Positions 26,459 to 35,033 of a stretch of 64,000 nt of DNA are shown piece by piece; positions within the stretch are counted from its first letter, which is position 1; each line of letters opens with the position of its first letter. The stretch lies in assembly GCA_016290995.1 (NCBI GenBank), contig JAEEVR010000008.1, positions 1 through 64,000 of the forward strand, in the 5' to 3' direction. The position numbers and the translations under genes are program-made. The stretch is from Treponema sp. GTDB taxonomy: Bacteria; Spirochaetota; Spirochaetia; Treponematales; Treponemataceae. The notes under the pieces are model-generated. The model did not search any database. It saw nothing but the letters and a program-made list of their open reading frames with translations, and was not told where the DNA came from.

Positions 26459-27733
26459 GTGGATTCACAGATGCCAAGCAAAAGCAACATAGAAGAATTG
26501 TACAATTCCTACTATCCGATTTTTTCATGCATTCTTAACAACATTCAAAATATGCTTGCCGGCGATTTGGATTTGAATCCTAGGCCTGTTCTTAAGTCAA
26601 GAATAAAGTCATTTAAAAGTTATTACGCAAAAGTCGTAAGGCAAAGGGCGGACGCGATTTATCAAACCAATCAATTGGTTTGCCTTACGGACATGATTGG
26701 AATCCGCGTTGTCTGCGCCTTTTTGGAAGACATATCCAATGTTGTAAAGCAGATTTCGGAAAAGTATTCAGTCCGCGAAATCGAGCGAAAGGGCGAGAGC
26801 ATGAGCTTTAAGGAGTTCGGCTACGAGTCCGTTCACATTTTGATAAACATTCCGACTGAGTGCCTGGACTTAAGCGTGTTGAATCCCGGCCTTGTAAAGG
26901 ACCATCCGATTCCGCCGGAACTGTGCTGTGAAATTCAAGTGCGAACGATTTTGCAGGACGCTTGGGCCGAAGTTGAGCACGAGTTGATTTACAAAACTGA
27001 GTTCACGCCTTTTGACGCTCCGCTTAGAAGAAAGCTTGCTTGCGTCAACGCCTCTCTTTCCTTGGCCGACACAATCTTCCAGGAAATCCGCGACTACCAA
27101 AAGAATTTTCAGCGCGCGGTTGACGAGCGGCGCGAAAGCTTTTACCAAAAGGCCGACGTCATCACTGACCAAGAGAACGGTTTGCAAGCCGCCAAAGGAT
27201 CGGCTCCCGCCAAGCAAGAGGATATTGGCAGGGTAAGCCCCTATGTTCGCGGAACGATCGACGACATGATTTTGCGCGCCCTCCAAGCCCACAATAGCGG
27301 AAACTTGGATTTGGCGGTTACGATTTATTCCGACATTCTTAACTCAAAGTCCCAGCTTAATGACAACGTCCTTTCGGTAATCCACAAGCACAGGGGGATG
27401 GCGTTCTTTGCCCAGAACAAGTACAAGGACGCGCTTGAGGACTTTGAAAAAAGCGCCAATTACGGAACGGACAACTTCCGCTCGATTTACTATATGGGAA
27501 TCGTTTACGGCGTTACCGGCCAAAACGAAAAGGCGCTTGAAGCCTTTACAAAATCGTTGGAGATAAACGGTTTTCAGTCGCACGCCTATTACCGCCGCGC
27601 CTTGACTTACTTTAATTTGTCGGACTACCAAAAGTCGCTTGAGGACCTTAACGCCGCCAACCGCCTTGGCTTGGACAACGACGAATGCAAGGCCCTCCGC
27701 GCCAAGCTCAACAAAAAGTTCGACATGATGTGA
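26459..27733 (+). CDS. RelA/SpoT-type (p)ppGpp synthetase domain fused to TPR repeats
   Basis: The product has 424 residues. Residues about 40-215 form a RelA_SpoT synthetase domain: LVCLTDMIGIRVVCAF, the substrate-stacking FGYESVHILI, and CCEIQVRTILQDAWAEVEHE followed by LIYK. These catalytic positions look intact. No HD hydrolase, TGS or ACT domain is present, so it resembles a small alarmone synthetase. Residues about 275-424 are tetratricopeptide repeats (HRGMAFFAQNKYKDALEDFE; YYMGIVYGVTGQNEKALEAF; YYRRALTYFNLSDYQKSLED), likely for protein contact or self-assembly. The start is a GTG at 26459 with AGGGGTG upstream. It follows the flaA terminator; the promoter was not identified. Confidence 0.85.
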   Translation: MDSQMPSKSNIEELYNSYYPIFSCILNNIQNMLAGDLDLNPRPVLKSRIKSFKSYYAKVVRQRADAIYQTNQLVCLTDMIGIRVVCAFLEDISNVVKQISEKYSVREIERKGESMSFKEFGYESVHILINIPTECLDLSVLNPGLVKDHPIPPELCCEIQVRTILQDAWAEVEHELIYKTEFTPFDAPLRRKLACVNASLSLADTIFQEIRDYQKNFQRAVDERRESFYQKADVITDQENGLQAAKGSAPAKQEDIGRVSPYVRGTIDDMILRALQAHNSGNLDLAVTIYSDILNSKSQLNDNVLSVIHKHRGMAFFAQNKYKDALEDFEKSANYGTDNFRSIYYMGIVYGVTGQNEKALEAFTKSLEINGFQSHAYYRRALTYFNLSDYQKSLEDLNAANRLGLDNDECKALRAKLNKKFDMM

Positions 27734-27741
27734 TAAAGCGC

Positions 27742-27770
27742 TTGACACTTTTTTTCTTTTATGTTAGTAT
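27742..27770 (+). promoter_or_regulatory. Promoter of tRNA-Glu
   Basis: Perfect TTGACA at 27742-27747, a 17-nt spacer and TAGTAT at 27765-27770 with an extended -10 TG at 27762-27763. The predicted start is about 18 nt before the mature tRNA. Confidence 0.7.
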
Positions 27771-27794
27771 TTTAATGTTGACGCAAGTCAGCGT

Positions 27795-27866
27795 GTCTCC
27801 TTCGTCTAGTGGTTAGGACATCGGGTTTTCATCCCGACAACATGGGTTCAATTCCCGTAGGAGATG
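27795..27866 (+). tRNA. tRNA-Glu (anticodon TTC)
   Basis: 72-nt cloverleaf. The acceptor stem GTCTCCT (27795-27801) pairs with AGGAGAT (27859-27865), with a first G.T pair, and the discriminator base is G. Anticodon stem TCGGG/CCCGA with loop TTTTCAT gives anticodon TTC. The T-arm ATGGG-TTCAATT-CCCGT has the usual TTC. CCA is not encoded and must be added. It has its own promoter and terminator. Confidence 0.95.
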
Positions 27867-27871
27867 TGAAT

Positions 27872-27906
27872 AGCGCGCAAAGCTTTTGCTTTGGCGCTTT
27901 TTTTTT
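27872..27906 (+). terminator. Rho-independent terminator of tRNA-Glu
   Basis: Stem AGCGC..AAAGC (27872-27883) pairs with GCTTT.GCGCT (27888-27898) around a TTTT loop, with a small bulge, then a run of nine T to 27906. Confidence 0.88.
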
Positions 27907-27916
27907 GGGTGGGAAA

Positions 27917-30364
27917 ATGAAGGCGGAAGAGCGGATTTCGATGCCGGCGATCATAAAGATGCGGCGCGAGATTCAAGACGCCGGCGGAAACGAAGTTTTC
28001 TTTGTCGGACAAATCAACGAAAATTGCATTGTCACATCTATCAAGGCTTGCTCTCGCGGTGACGAGCATAGCGTCGGCGTAAATTTTTTTGAAACCCGCG
28101 AGCCTTGCGTCTTTATTCACAACCATCCCGGCGGAGACCTTACTCCAAGCAACGCCGACATGGCCGTCGCAAGCCGAGCCAACGAAAACCTCTGCGGCTT
28201 TTTTATCGTGGACAACCAAGTAAAAAACGTCTATGTGGTGATGGAACCCGTTCCGCCAAAAAAAATTGTCGCGCTGGACGAAGACCAGGCGGCTTCCTAC
28301 ATTCAAGACGGCGGCCCTTTAAGCAAGTTGTCCGAAAACTTTGAGGAGCGTCCCGTTCAAGTTGATTTGCTGCGCCACATCGCGCGCGCCTTTAACGACA
28401 ATTCAATCGCGGCCTTTGAGGCCGGAACCGGCGTCGGAAAAAGCTTCGCTTATTTGATTCCCGCGATGTTGTGGGCCAGCCAAAACAAAGAGCGCGTCGT
28501 CGTCTCAACTGGAACGATAAACCTGCAGCAGCAGCTTAGCGAAAAAGACATTCCCGCGGCAAAAAAGATTTTGGGCCTGGACCTTAAGGCCGTTCTTTTA
28601 AAGGGCCGCAACAATTACGTATGCCTTCGCCGCCTTGAGGAAATGGGAAAGGAGCGCGACCTTTTTACGACCGAGACCGAGGCTTTGGAGCAAATCGCCG
28701 AATGGGCCAAGTCCAGTCCAAGCGGAAGCAGGAGCGACTTAAACTTTAATCCAAGCGAAAACCTTTGGGGCCGCGTCTGTTCCGAGAGCGACGCATGCAT
28801 GGGCCTTCATTGTCCCTTCCGCGATAGGTGCTTTGTAATGGCCGCGCGCAGGGAAGCAAGCGACGCCCAAATTTTGGTAGTGAACCACCATCTTTTGTTC
28901 GCCGACATAGAAAGCCGAATGAACGCGGTTGGTTACGACGACGCGGCGGTTTTGCCGCCCTACAAGCGGATTGTCTTTGACGAGGCGCACGGAATCGAGT
29001 CAGCGGCCACAAGTTTTTTTAGCGAGCAAGTGACGCGCTTTAAAATCATTAAGCAGCTTAACCTTTTGTACAGGGAACGAAGGTCCAGCCTTGCGGGCTA
29101 CATTTTTACTTTGACGGCGCTTTCAAACGGGCCCGACAATACCGAAAAAATTGGCGAGGTCGTGGACAGGATTAAGGACAACATCAAAAGCCTTGAGACC
29201 GCCGCCCTTGACCTTTTGGGCAACGAGTGGACTTTGCGCCTTTACGAAAAAAACGCTTTGGCCTTTGCGCCGCTTCTTTCATTGCTTACAAGCCTGGGAG
29301 GCGAGCTTAGCCGCTTGGTCGCGCTTGTTCGCGAGGTTTGCGACAATGTCGCCGACGAGGACAAGACGGAAAACGCTTATTGGGAAACAAAGGCGATTAC
29401 AAGACGTTTGGAAGACGCCGCAAGCGTTTGCAAGGACTTTAGCTTTTGGGACGAAAAGCGCGACCAAGTTTTTTGGATGCAGCGCCAGCGCCTAAACGAG
29501 GAATTCGTAAAGGACGGACTTCCGTTCTACATAACTTTTTCAAGGACGCCCTTGGACATCGCGCCTCTTATGAACACAGGCGTTTTTGAGCCGATGGAGA
29601 GCGTTGTTTGCGCCAGCGCCACTCTAAAAATCGCCGGCTCCTTTGACTTTTGGACGCGCCGGACTGGCCTTTCTTTTGTGGAGGAGGAACGGTTGAAAAG
29701 CGCGGGCTTTGACTCTCCGTTCCCTTACGAAAAGAACGTCCTTTTTGCCTGCCCAAAAGACCTTCCGTTTCCGGACAGCATTGAGTTCCAGCAATACGTT
29801 GAGCTGGCTTTGATAAAGCTTGTAAAGGCCTCAAAGGGCAGGGCGCTGGTTTTGTTCACCTCTTACGACTCCTTAAAAAGCGCCTACAGCACATGCCAGT
29901 ACGAGCTTTCAAAGTTGGGAATCAATGTGATGAAGCAGGGCGACGACGACCGTTTTAGGCTCTTGGACAAGTTCAAGAACGACAAAACTAGCGCCCTGTT
30001 CGCGACCGACTCCTTTTGGCAGGGCATTGACGTTCCCGGAAGCTCGCTAAGCCAGGTCATTATCGTAAAACTGCCTTTTAGCGTTCCAAACGACCCGGTT
30101 TTCGCGGCCAGGGCTGAGGAAGTGGAGCGTCGGGGCGGCTCATCCTTTATGGAGCTAAGCCTTCCGGAAGCGGTAATAAAGTTTAGGCAGGGCTTTGGCC
30201 GCTTGGTCCGCCGTTCCTCCGACAAGGGAGCGGTAGTGGTTTTGGACCGAAGAATCATGGAAAAACGCTACGGACGCATCTTTTTGGACAGTCTGCCAAG
30301 AACAAAGCGGCTTTATGCCGGCCTTAACGACGTTTGCGCGGCCGTGGAAGCGGTTTTGGAATGA
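27917..30364 (+). CDS. DinG/XPD-type Fe-S helicase with an N-terminal JAMM (RadC-like) domain
   Basis: The product has 815 residues. Residues about 10-110 are a JAB/MPN-type domain with the metal motif FIHNHPGGDLTPSNAD (His68, His70, Ser78, Asp81) and an upstream glutamate (NEVFFVG), as in RadC proteins. From about 145 a superfamily 2 helicase of the DinG/XPD class follows: Walker A FEAGTGVGKSFAYLIP, four cysteines placed as for a 4Fe-4S cluster (YVC, CSESDAC, HCPF, RC), the DEAH box VFDEAHGIES, and C-terminal motifs FWQGIDVPGSSLSQVIIVKL and FRQGFGRLVRR. It probably unwinds DNA in repair. The ATG at 27917 after GGTGGGA is chosen because earlier in-frame codons lie in the tRNA. Confidence 0.87.
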   Translation: MKAEERISMPAIIKMRREIQDAGGNEVFFVGQINENCIVTSIKACSRGDEHSVGVNFFETREPCVFIHNHPGGDLTPSNADMAVASRANENLCGFFIVDNQVKNVYVVMEPVPPKKIVALDEDQAASYIQDGGPLSKLSENFEERPVQVDLLRHIARAFNDNSIAAFEAGTGVGKSFAYLIPAMLWASQNKERVVVSTGTINLQQQLSEKDIPAAKKILGLDLKAVLLKGRNNYVCLRRLEEMGKERDLFTTETEALEQIAEWAKSSPSGSRSDLNFNPSENLWGRVCSESDACMGLHCPFRDRCFVMAARREASDAQILVVNHHLLFADIESRMNAVGYDDAAVLPPYKRIVFDEAHGIESAATSFFSEQVTRFKIIKQLNLLYRERRSSLAGYIFTLTALSNGPDNTEKIGEVVDRIKDNIKSLETAALDLLGNEWTLRLYEKNALAFAPLLSLLTSLGGELSRLVALVREVCDNVADEDKTENAYWETKAITRRLEDAASVCKDFSFWDEKRDQVFWMQRQRLNEEFVKDGLPFYITFSRTPLDIAPLMNTGVFEPMESVVCASATLKIAGSFDFWTRRTGLSFVEEERLKSAGFDSPFPYEKNVLFACPKDLPFPDSIEFQQYVELALIKLVKASKGRALVLFTSYDSLKSAYSTCQYELSKLGINVMKQGDDDRFRLLDKFKNDKTSALFATDSFWQGIDVPGSSLSQVIIVKLPFSVPNDPVFAARAEEVERRGGSSFMELSLPEAVIKFRQGFGRLVRRSSDKGAVVVLDRRIMEKRYGRIFLDSLPRTKRLYAGLNDVCAAVEAVLE

Positions 30365-30372
30365 TTTTTTAG

Positions 30373-30401
30373 TAGACAATTCAAAAGAACTGTGATATAA
30401 T
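30373..30401 (+). promoter_or_regulatory. Promoter of the GHKL-like gene
   Basis: TAGACA at 30373-30378, a 17-nt spacer and a perfect TATAAT at 30396-30401 with an extended -10 TG (TGATATAAT). The leader to the ATG at 30450 is about 40 nt, longer than usual in this window, and shows no clear ribosome binding site beyond GGAGTAAT at 30434. Confidence 0.72.
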
Positions 30402-30449
30402 TAAATTTTAGTAAGGCAATGGCGCCTTTCAATGGAGTAATATAATTTA

Positions 30450-31613
30450 ATGGCATCCGGAAAAAAATTCATGCTTGATCTTCCGCTAAAAATCATTTTG
30501 ACGGAAGACGGAACTTCAAATTTTATCAGCCATAAAAAGAAGCTTCTTAGAATCAAGATGGCTGACAATGTCGAAGAGTATGGAATTTCTTTGAACAAAT
30601 TTTCACCGCAGTCAATCCAAAACATGATTTTGATCGATTACATTTCAAAGATCGAAATCTCAATGTCTGAATTTGTTTCAAAGCGCCAGGAAATTATGGA
30701 CCTGTCCAAACTGGTCGTCTACTCCGTAATGTACAAGCAGTTTGACCGCGAGATTTTCCAAGCGCTTATCGAAACTGACTGTGTCCGCAAGTACAACCGC
30801 ACCCACGCAGGAAGCCTTATCGATGAAAAGACTCAGATTTCCGACAAGCAATTGCGCGCCGAACTTTCTAACAAAAACGCCTTGATCGACCAAATCCGCA
30901 AGAACATTTTGACTCCGATTTGGAAGAACGTAATGACCAACAAGGAGTACTCGGCCGAAGAAAAGAACATCTATCTTTTGATGTCCGAAAAATTCATGAA
31001 CCGCCTAAGCCTTCTTAACTGGCACATCTTCACTTTGTTCCACAAGGACGAGGCTTTCTCCGAATTGGTAAGCCAGACTAGAATGGTTCTTTCGCGCTAT
31101 ATGGACAAGAGCCGCGTCGCCGACTACATCTCGACGATGATTATGGAATTGGCCCTTAACAGCGAAAACACAAACATCACAAAAGAAGCCCAGAATATGT
31201 ACCGCGGCCGCGACGACATCAACATGCTTATTCTTGATCCAGACGTCCGCAAAAAAATCGTTCACGAGCTTGAGGCCAAGGGCGAATTGGTATTCCTTAG
31301 CTGGAAGCTTGGCGGCGGCTCCACATCTATCGGAAAGCAAGGCCGCTTGCAAATCACTATTTACAACAAGACCGACGAGTTCCAAGAAGTTAAGGACACA
31401 ATCGACGCTGCCCAGCAGGCCAACACAAACAAGCGGTCCTTGGTTGACTTTTACCGCGAGATGCCCGAAGGCCAGGAAGGAACCGATTTGGGCATGTACT
31501 ACCTTTCGTACTTGGACGACGCGTGCAAAAAAGTTAAGGTAAAGTTTGATTCATTGGTAAACCAATTCTCGGCCAATGACTTGACCGTTATTACTTTGAC
31601 ATTCAACTTCTAG
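30450..31613 (+). CDS. Conserved treponemal protein with a possible GHKL-ATPase-like C-terminal domain
   Basis: The product has 387 residues, with no signal peptide or membrane segment, so it is probably cytosolic. I do not recognise a named family. Two segments recall histidine-kinase/anti-sigma ATPase folds: MIMELALNSENTNITKEAQ (near 232-250) resembles an N-box, and GTDLGMYYLSYLDDA near 350 with the closing LTVITLTFNF resembles a G2 box and last strand. The catalytic details are weak, so it may be a non-catalytic relative. The N-terminal half is helical with many Lys and Ile. It has its own promoter; a lipoprotein gene follows after one base. Confidence 0.5.
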   Translation: MASGKKFMLDLPLKIILTEDGTSNFISHKKKLLRIKMADNVEEYGISLNKFSPQSIQNMILIDYISKIEISMSEFVSKRQEIMDLSKLVVYSVMYKQFDREIFQALIETDCVRKYNRTHAGSLIDEKTQISDKQLRAELSNKNALIDQIRKNILTPIWKNVMTNKEYSAEEKNIYLLMSEKFMNRLSLLNWHIFTLFHKDEAFSELVSQTRMVLSRYMDKSRVADYISTMIMELALNSENTNITKEAQNMYRGRDDINMLILDPDVRKKIVHELEAKGELVFLSWKLGGGSTSIGKQGRLQITIYNKTDEFQEVKDTIDAAQQANTNKRSLVDFYREMPEGQEGTDLGMYYLSYLDDACKKVKVKFDSLVNQFSANDLTVITLTFNF

Positions 31614-31614
31614 T

Positions 31615-32322
31615 ATGAACGAACCGCCGCCTGCCGCTAATTTTAATTTTCCTCCCGCTTTTTTTCTTGCGGCGATTTTTATTTTTTCTATTTTCAGCTT
31701 TTCTTGCTCCGACGATCCTGTGGCGACGGCGGCTGTACAATCGCATTTGATTTTGGATTGGGAGGACGAGCAAAGCCTTCCTGTCGAGCGTCTTAGCGTT
31801 TTTGTGGAAGTGTCGTCAAACGTTAGAAGAATTGAATCCTTTAGCGTCAAGTCAGGCGAATACACTTGGAATGTAGACTCGCCGGTTTTGTTCCAAGCGG
31901 GCAACCGGCAGTGGGCTGGTTGGCCTCATTTGGAGCCGCCGCCTGCCGCTCCCGGAGAGAGAGCCTTGTTTCCTTTGGGCAGCTATGAAGTTGAATGCGT
32001 TGACGCGGCCGGAAAAAAAGACAAGGCTGTGTTTGCAATCATAGTAAACGCCGCCTTGCTTGAGGCGACAAGCGATAAAGTTGAAGGCTTGGTTTCCGCT
32101 CCGCAAAAAAGAGTTGCGGTATATTCTGACGGAAATGAATTGCTTTATTTTGACACTGCGAAAAATAATTGGGTTAGCGACGCGGCGATTTTTGCAAGCG
32201 TAAAGGATTCCTCGTATTATAGGAACGCAGTGTCCGCCGGAAGCGCGCTTTGCTTTATGCCAAAAATATATAAGGATAAAAAAGAAATCGAAAATGGAGA
32301 ACAGTCTGATGGACTCGAGTGA
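31615..32322 (+). CDS. Putative lipoprotein
   Basis: The product has 235 residues. A hydrophobic signal (about 14-30, FFLAAIFIFSIFSF) ends in a lipobox SFSC, so Cys31 would be lipidated. The mature part holds beta-rich sequence (SHLILDWEDEQ, YTWNVDSPVLFQAG, GSYEVECVDAAGKKD) resembling an Ig-like or fibronectin-like fold, but no family is recognised. The start lies one base after the previous stop, and its end overlaps trmB by 29 nt, so these genes are probably one transcript. Confidence 0.7.
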   Translation: MNEPPPAANFNFPPAFFLAAIFIFSIFSFSCSDDPVATAAVQSHLILDWEDEQSLPVERLSVFVEVSSNVRRIESFSVKSGEYTWNVDSPVLFQAGNRQWAGWPHLEPPPAAPGERALFPLGSYEVECVDAAGKKDKAVFAIIVNAALLEATSDKVEGLVSAPQKRVAVYSDGNELLYFDTAKNNWVSDAAIFASVKDSSYYRNAVSAGSALCFMPKIYKDKKEIENGEQSDGLE

Positions 32323-33004
32323 TCAAGGCGACAATTCGTTTTACCGCACGATCAAAACTTACGTGATGAGAGCGGGTCGAATGACAAGCGCCCAAGAAAA
32401 AGCGTATCACGATTTGTCGCACATTTATTGCGTTCCTTTTCAAGAAACGGCCATTAACTTGGTTGATGTTTTTGGAAACACAAATCCAATCATTGTTGAA
32501 ATCGGTTTTGGAATGGGAGCGGCTACGGTTCAAATGGCAAAAGAAAATCCCAACAACAATTACTTGGGGATAGAAGTGCACAAGCCGGGCGTGGGCCGCG
32601 TGTTGAGCGAAATCCGCGCCAACGATTTAAAGAACCTTTATGTTGTCGAACACGACGCGCTTGACGTCTTGGAAAAAATGATCGGCGAAAACTCTGTTGA
32701 CGGCTTTCACGTCTTTTTTCCCGATCCTTGGCCAAAGAAGAAGCACCACAAGCGCCGCCTTATGCGCCGGCCCAACACGGACTTGCTGCAAAAAAAATTG
32801 AGGGACGGCGGCTATCTTTATATGTGCACCGACTGGGAAGAATACGCGCAAGAGGCAATGGAGGAATTGAAGGCGACATCTGGCCTTAAAAACAAGTACG
32901 ACGGCTTCGCTCCACACCAAGAATGGCGGCCTGAGACAAAGTTTGAGCGAAAGGGCATTGACGCGGGACGTACTATACGCGAACTTTTCTTTGTGAAAAA
33001 TTAG
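32294..33004 (+). CDS. trmB: tRNA (guanine-46-N7)-methyltransferase
   Basis: Methylates N7 of G46 in the tRNA variable loop using SAM. The 236-residue product has the SAM motif IIVEIGFGMGAATVQMA (about 66-82), the conserved YLGIEVHKPGVGRVL, the family signature FFPDPWPKKKHHKRRL (about 140-155), and the C-terminal TKFERKG. The start could be the ATG at 32294 or the one at 32309; both lie inside the end of the lipoprotein gene. Cytosolic housekeeping enzyme. Confidence 0.94.
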   Translation: MENSLMDSSDQGDNSFYRTIKTYVMRAGRMTSAQEKAYHDLSHIYCVPFQETAINLVDVFGNTNPIIVEIGFGMGAATVQMAKENPNNNYLGIEVHKPGVGRVLSEIRANDLKNLYVVEHDALDVLEKMIGENSVDGFHVFFPDPWPKKKHHKRRLMRRPNTDLLQKKLRDGGYLYMCTDWEEYAQEAMEELKATSGLKNKYDGFAPHQEWRPETKFERKGIDAGRTIRELFFVKN

Positions 33005-33061
33005 CGGCAATATAAGCGGACGCAAGCCAAAAAGCGTTCGCTAGCCGCATAAGCGGCAACA

Positions 33062-33089
33062 TCCGCGCTCGCGACCCAACTCGCGCGGA
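33062..33089 (+). other. Hairpin in the leader of ligA
   Basis: TCCGCGC (33062-33068) pairs perfectly with GCGCGGA (33083-33089) around a 14-nt loop; no U-run follows. The 109-nt gap between trmB and ligA also contains repeated AGCGGCAA/AAGCGG words. No promoter was recognised in it. Confidence 0.35.
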
Positions 33090-33113
33090 CAGCCGTACTG
33101 ATGGAGGTTTCTT

Positions 33114-35033
33114 ATGGCCGACTTGTTTGAAAGCGCCCGCATAGACGAACTTGCCGCGCTTATAAAAAAATACCAGGACTCCTACTATAACGGCGAGGCC
33201 GAGATTGAGGACGCCGAATTTGACAAGCTTTGGGACGAGCTTAAAGCGCTTGACCCCAACCATCCAATCCTTAAAAAGGTCGGAGCCGATTCCGGAAATT
33301 TTGAAAAGGCCTCGCATGTTATGCCGATGGGAAGCCAAGAAAAGGCCGCCGACCCCGAGCAGTTTTTGGCTTGGGCGGCCAAGCATGTTTACCCCGAATA
33401 TTTGGTTGAGTACAAGTTGGACGGCGCCTCGCTTGAATTGCAGTACCAAAAGGGCCGCCTTGTACGCGCGGTGACTCGCGGCGACGGCTCGGTCGGCGAC
33501 GACATTACGGCAAACGCAAAAAAAATGAAGGGCGTTTTAAGCCTTTTGGAAAAGTCGCCTAACTTTACCGGCGGCGTTCGCGGCGAGGTCATTATGACCC
33601 ACAGCGTTCACAAAAAATATTTTTCTGATAAGGCAAACTGCCGCAACGCCGCCAACGGCTTGATGAAACGCAAGGACGGCGAAAAGTCCGAATACCTTTG
33701 CCTTATAACCTACGACGCTTTGTCAACCGATGGCCCCAATCCATTTAAAGACGAAGAAGAGAAAATCGCTTGGCTTGTAAAGAACGGCTTTGAATCCGTT
33801 CCGCTTAAAATATGCAAAAGTCCGCAAGAAGTCATCGACTACCGCGCCGCCGTAATGGAGACTCGGCCGTCGCTTGAATATGACATTGACGGCCTTGTAG
33901 TAAAGGAGCGCGAGATCAACCTTGATGACGCAAGCCGCGCGCGTCCCGACAGGCAGATTGCATTTAAGTTTTCGTTGGAAGAAGCCGTCAGCGTAGTGCG
34001 CGAGGTGGAGTGGAGCGAAAACGGCGCGACTTACACGCCCGTCGCGATTTTTGACGCAGTCCAACTTGCGGGAACGACAGTCCAGCGCGCGAGCCTTGCC
34101 AATCCCGACACGCTAAGAAAGCTTGGCGTTCAAATCGGAAGCCACGTTGTCGTCGTAAAGCGCGGCGAAATTATTCCAAAGATTGTGGGCTTGGTTCCCC
34201 ACGCGGATGACGCCAAGAATTGCAAGCCGATTGAGTTTCCCAAAAAATGCTCGGTTTGCGGAAGCGCGCTTTTGGACACGCCAAGCCGCCTTTACTGTCC
34301 CAACAAGGCTTGCCCCAAGCGCGTCTTGCACCAAATATTTAAGTGGATAGAATGTTCCGACATCCGCGACTTGGGCGACGCTCTTGTCAACGCGCTTTTT
34401 AGCGACAAAAAGCTTCGCTCGATTTCTGACATTTACTCTTTGGACGAAGCGACGCTCACTCCGTATTTTTTAAATGAGGAAAGCATTCAAAAAGAAAAGG
34501 ACTCCTTGGGCGCCAAGAATGTCGTTGCGTCGATTAAGGCGCATTCAAGCCTTAGCCTTGCGCAATTTGTGGCCGGCTTTGACATTGAAGGAATCGGCGA
34601 GCAAATGGTCGAAAAAGTCATCGAAGGCGGCTTTGACAGTTTGGAAAAGCTTTTGTCCGCCAGCGCCGAGGATTTTGAAAAGGTTTACGGCTTTGCCCAA
34701 ATCACCGCCGCCGCCTTCGCGCAAGGCCTGGCCGAAAACGCCGACGAAATGCGCTCGCTCGCAAAAAGCGGAGCGATAACGATTAAGGAAAGAAAGTCCG
34801 GCGCTTTGGCTGGAAAGTCATTTTGCTTTACCGGCGAGCTAAAGACAATGAAGCGCGCCGACGCCGAGGCTTTGGTAAAAGAGAAGGGCGGCTCGGCAAA
34901 AAGTTCGGTGACAAAAGATTTGACATATCTTGTTACAAATGATAAAAATAGCGGCTCGGGCAAAAACGCCAAAGCCGCCAAGTTTGGAATTGCGATTATA
35001 AACGAGGAAGAGTTTTTAGCCCTCGTTAAATGA
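33114..35033 (+). CDS. ligA: NAD-dependent DNA ligase
   Basis: Seals nicks with NAD in replication and repair. The 639-residue product is slightly short for the family (about 670). Adenylation domain with the nucleotidyl lysine in EYKLDGASLELQ (Lys101) and TRGDGSVGDDIT; OB-fold region; four-cysteine zinc finger CSVCGSALLD through CPNKACP; helix-hairpin-helix region (FVAGFDIEGIGEQMVEKVIE); C-terminal BRCT domain (about 565-639, GKSFCFTGELKTMKRADAEA). Ribosome binding site TGGAGGT. Its last 18 bases overlap the end of the convergent M23 peptidase gene. Confidence 0.96.
   Translation: MADLFESARIDELAALIKKYQDSYYNGEAEIEDAEFDKLWDELKALDPNHPILKKVGADSGNFEKASHVMPMGSQEKAADPEQFLAWAAKHVYPEYLVEYKLDGASLELQYQKGRLVRAVTRGDGSVGDDITANAKKMKGVLSLLEKSPNFTGGVRGEVIMTHSVHKKYFSDKANCRNAANGLMKRKDGEKSEYLCLITYDALSTDGPNPFKDEEEKIAWLVKNGFESVPLKICKSPQEVIDYRAAVMETRPSLEYDIDGLVVKEREINLDDASRARPDRQIAFKFSLEEAVSVVREVEWSENGATYTPVAIFDAVQLAGTTVQRASLANPDTLRKLGVQIGSHVVVVKRGEIIPKIVGLVPHADDAKNCKPIEFPKKCSVCGSALLDTPSRLYCPNKACPKRVLHQIFKWIECSDIRDLGDALVNALFSDKKLRSISDIYSLDEATLTPYFLNEESIQKEKDSLGAKNVVASIKAHSSLSLAQFVAGFDIEGIGEQMVEKVIEGGFDSLEKLLSASAEDFEKVYGFAQITAAAFAQGLAENADEMRSLAKSGAITIKERKSGALAGKSFCFTGELKTMKRADAEALVKEKGGSAKSSVTKDLTYLVTNDKNSGSGKNAKAAKFGIAIINEEEFLALVK

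Noticed and set aside
27809-27916. N-terminal extension of the JAMM-DinG gene through tRNA-Glu
   Set aside because: The frame crosses the tRNA and its terminator; the ATG at 27917 has its own ribosome binding site.
33004-33113. tRNA or small RNA in the trmB-ligA gap
   Set aside because: Short inverted repeats are present, but no cloverleaf and no promoter could be found.
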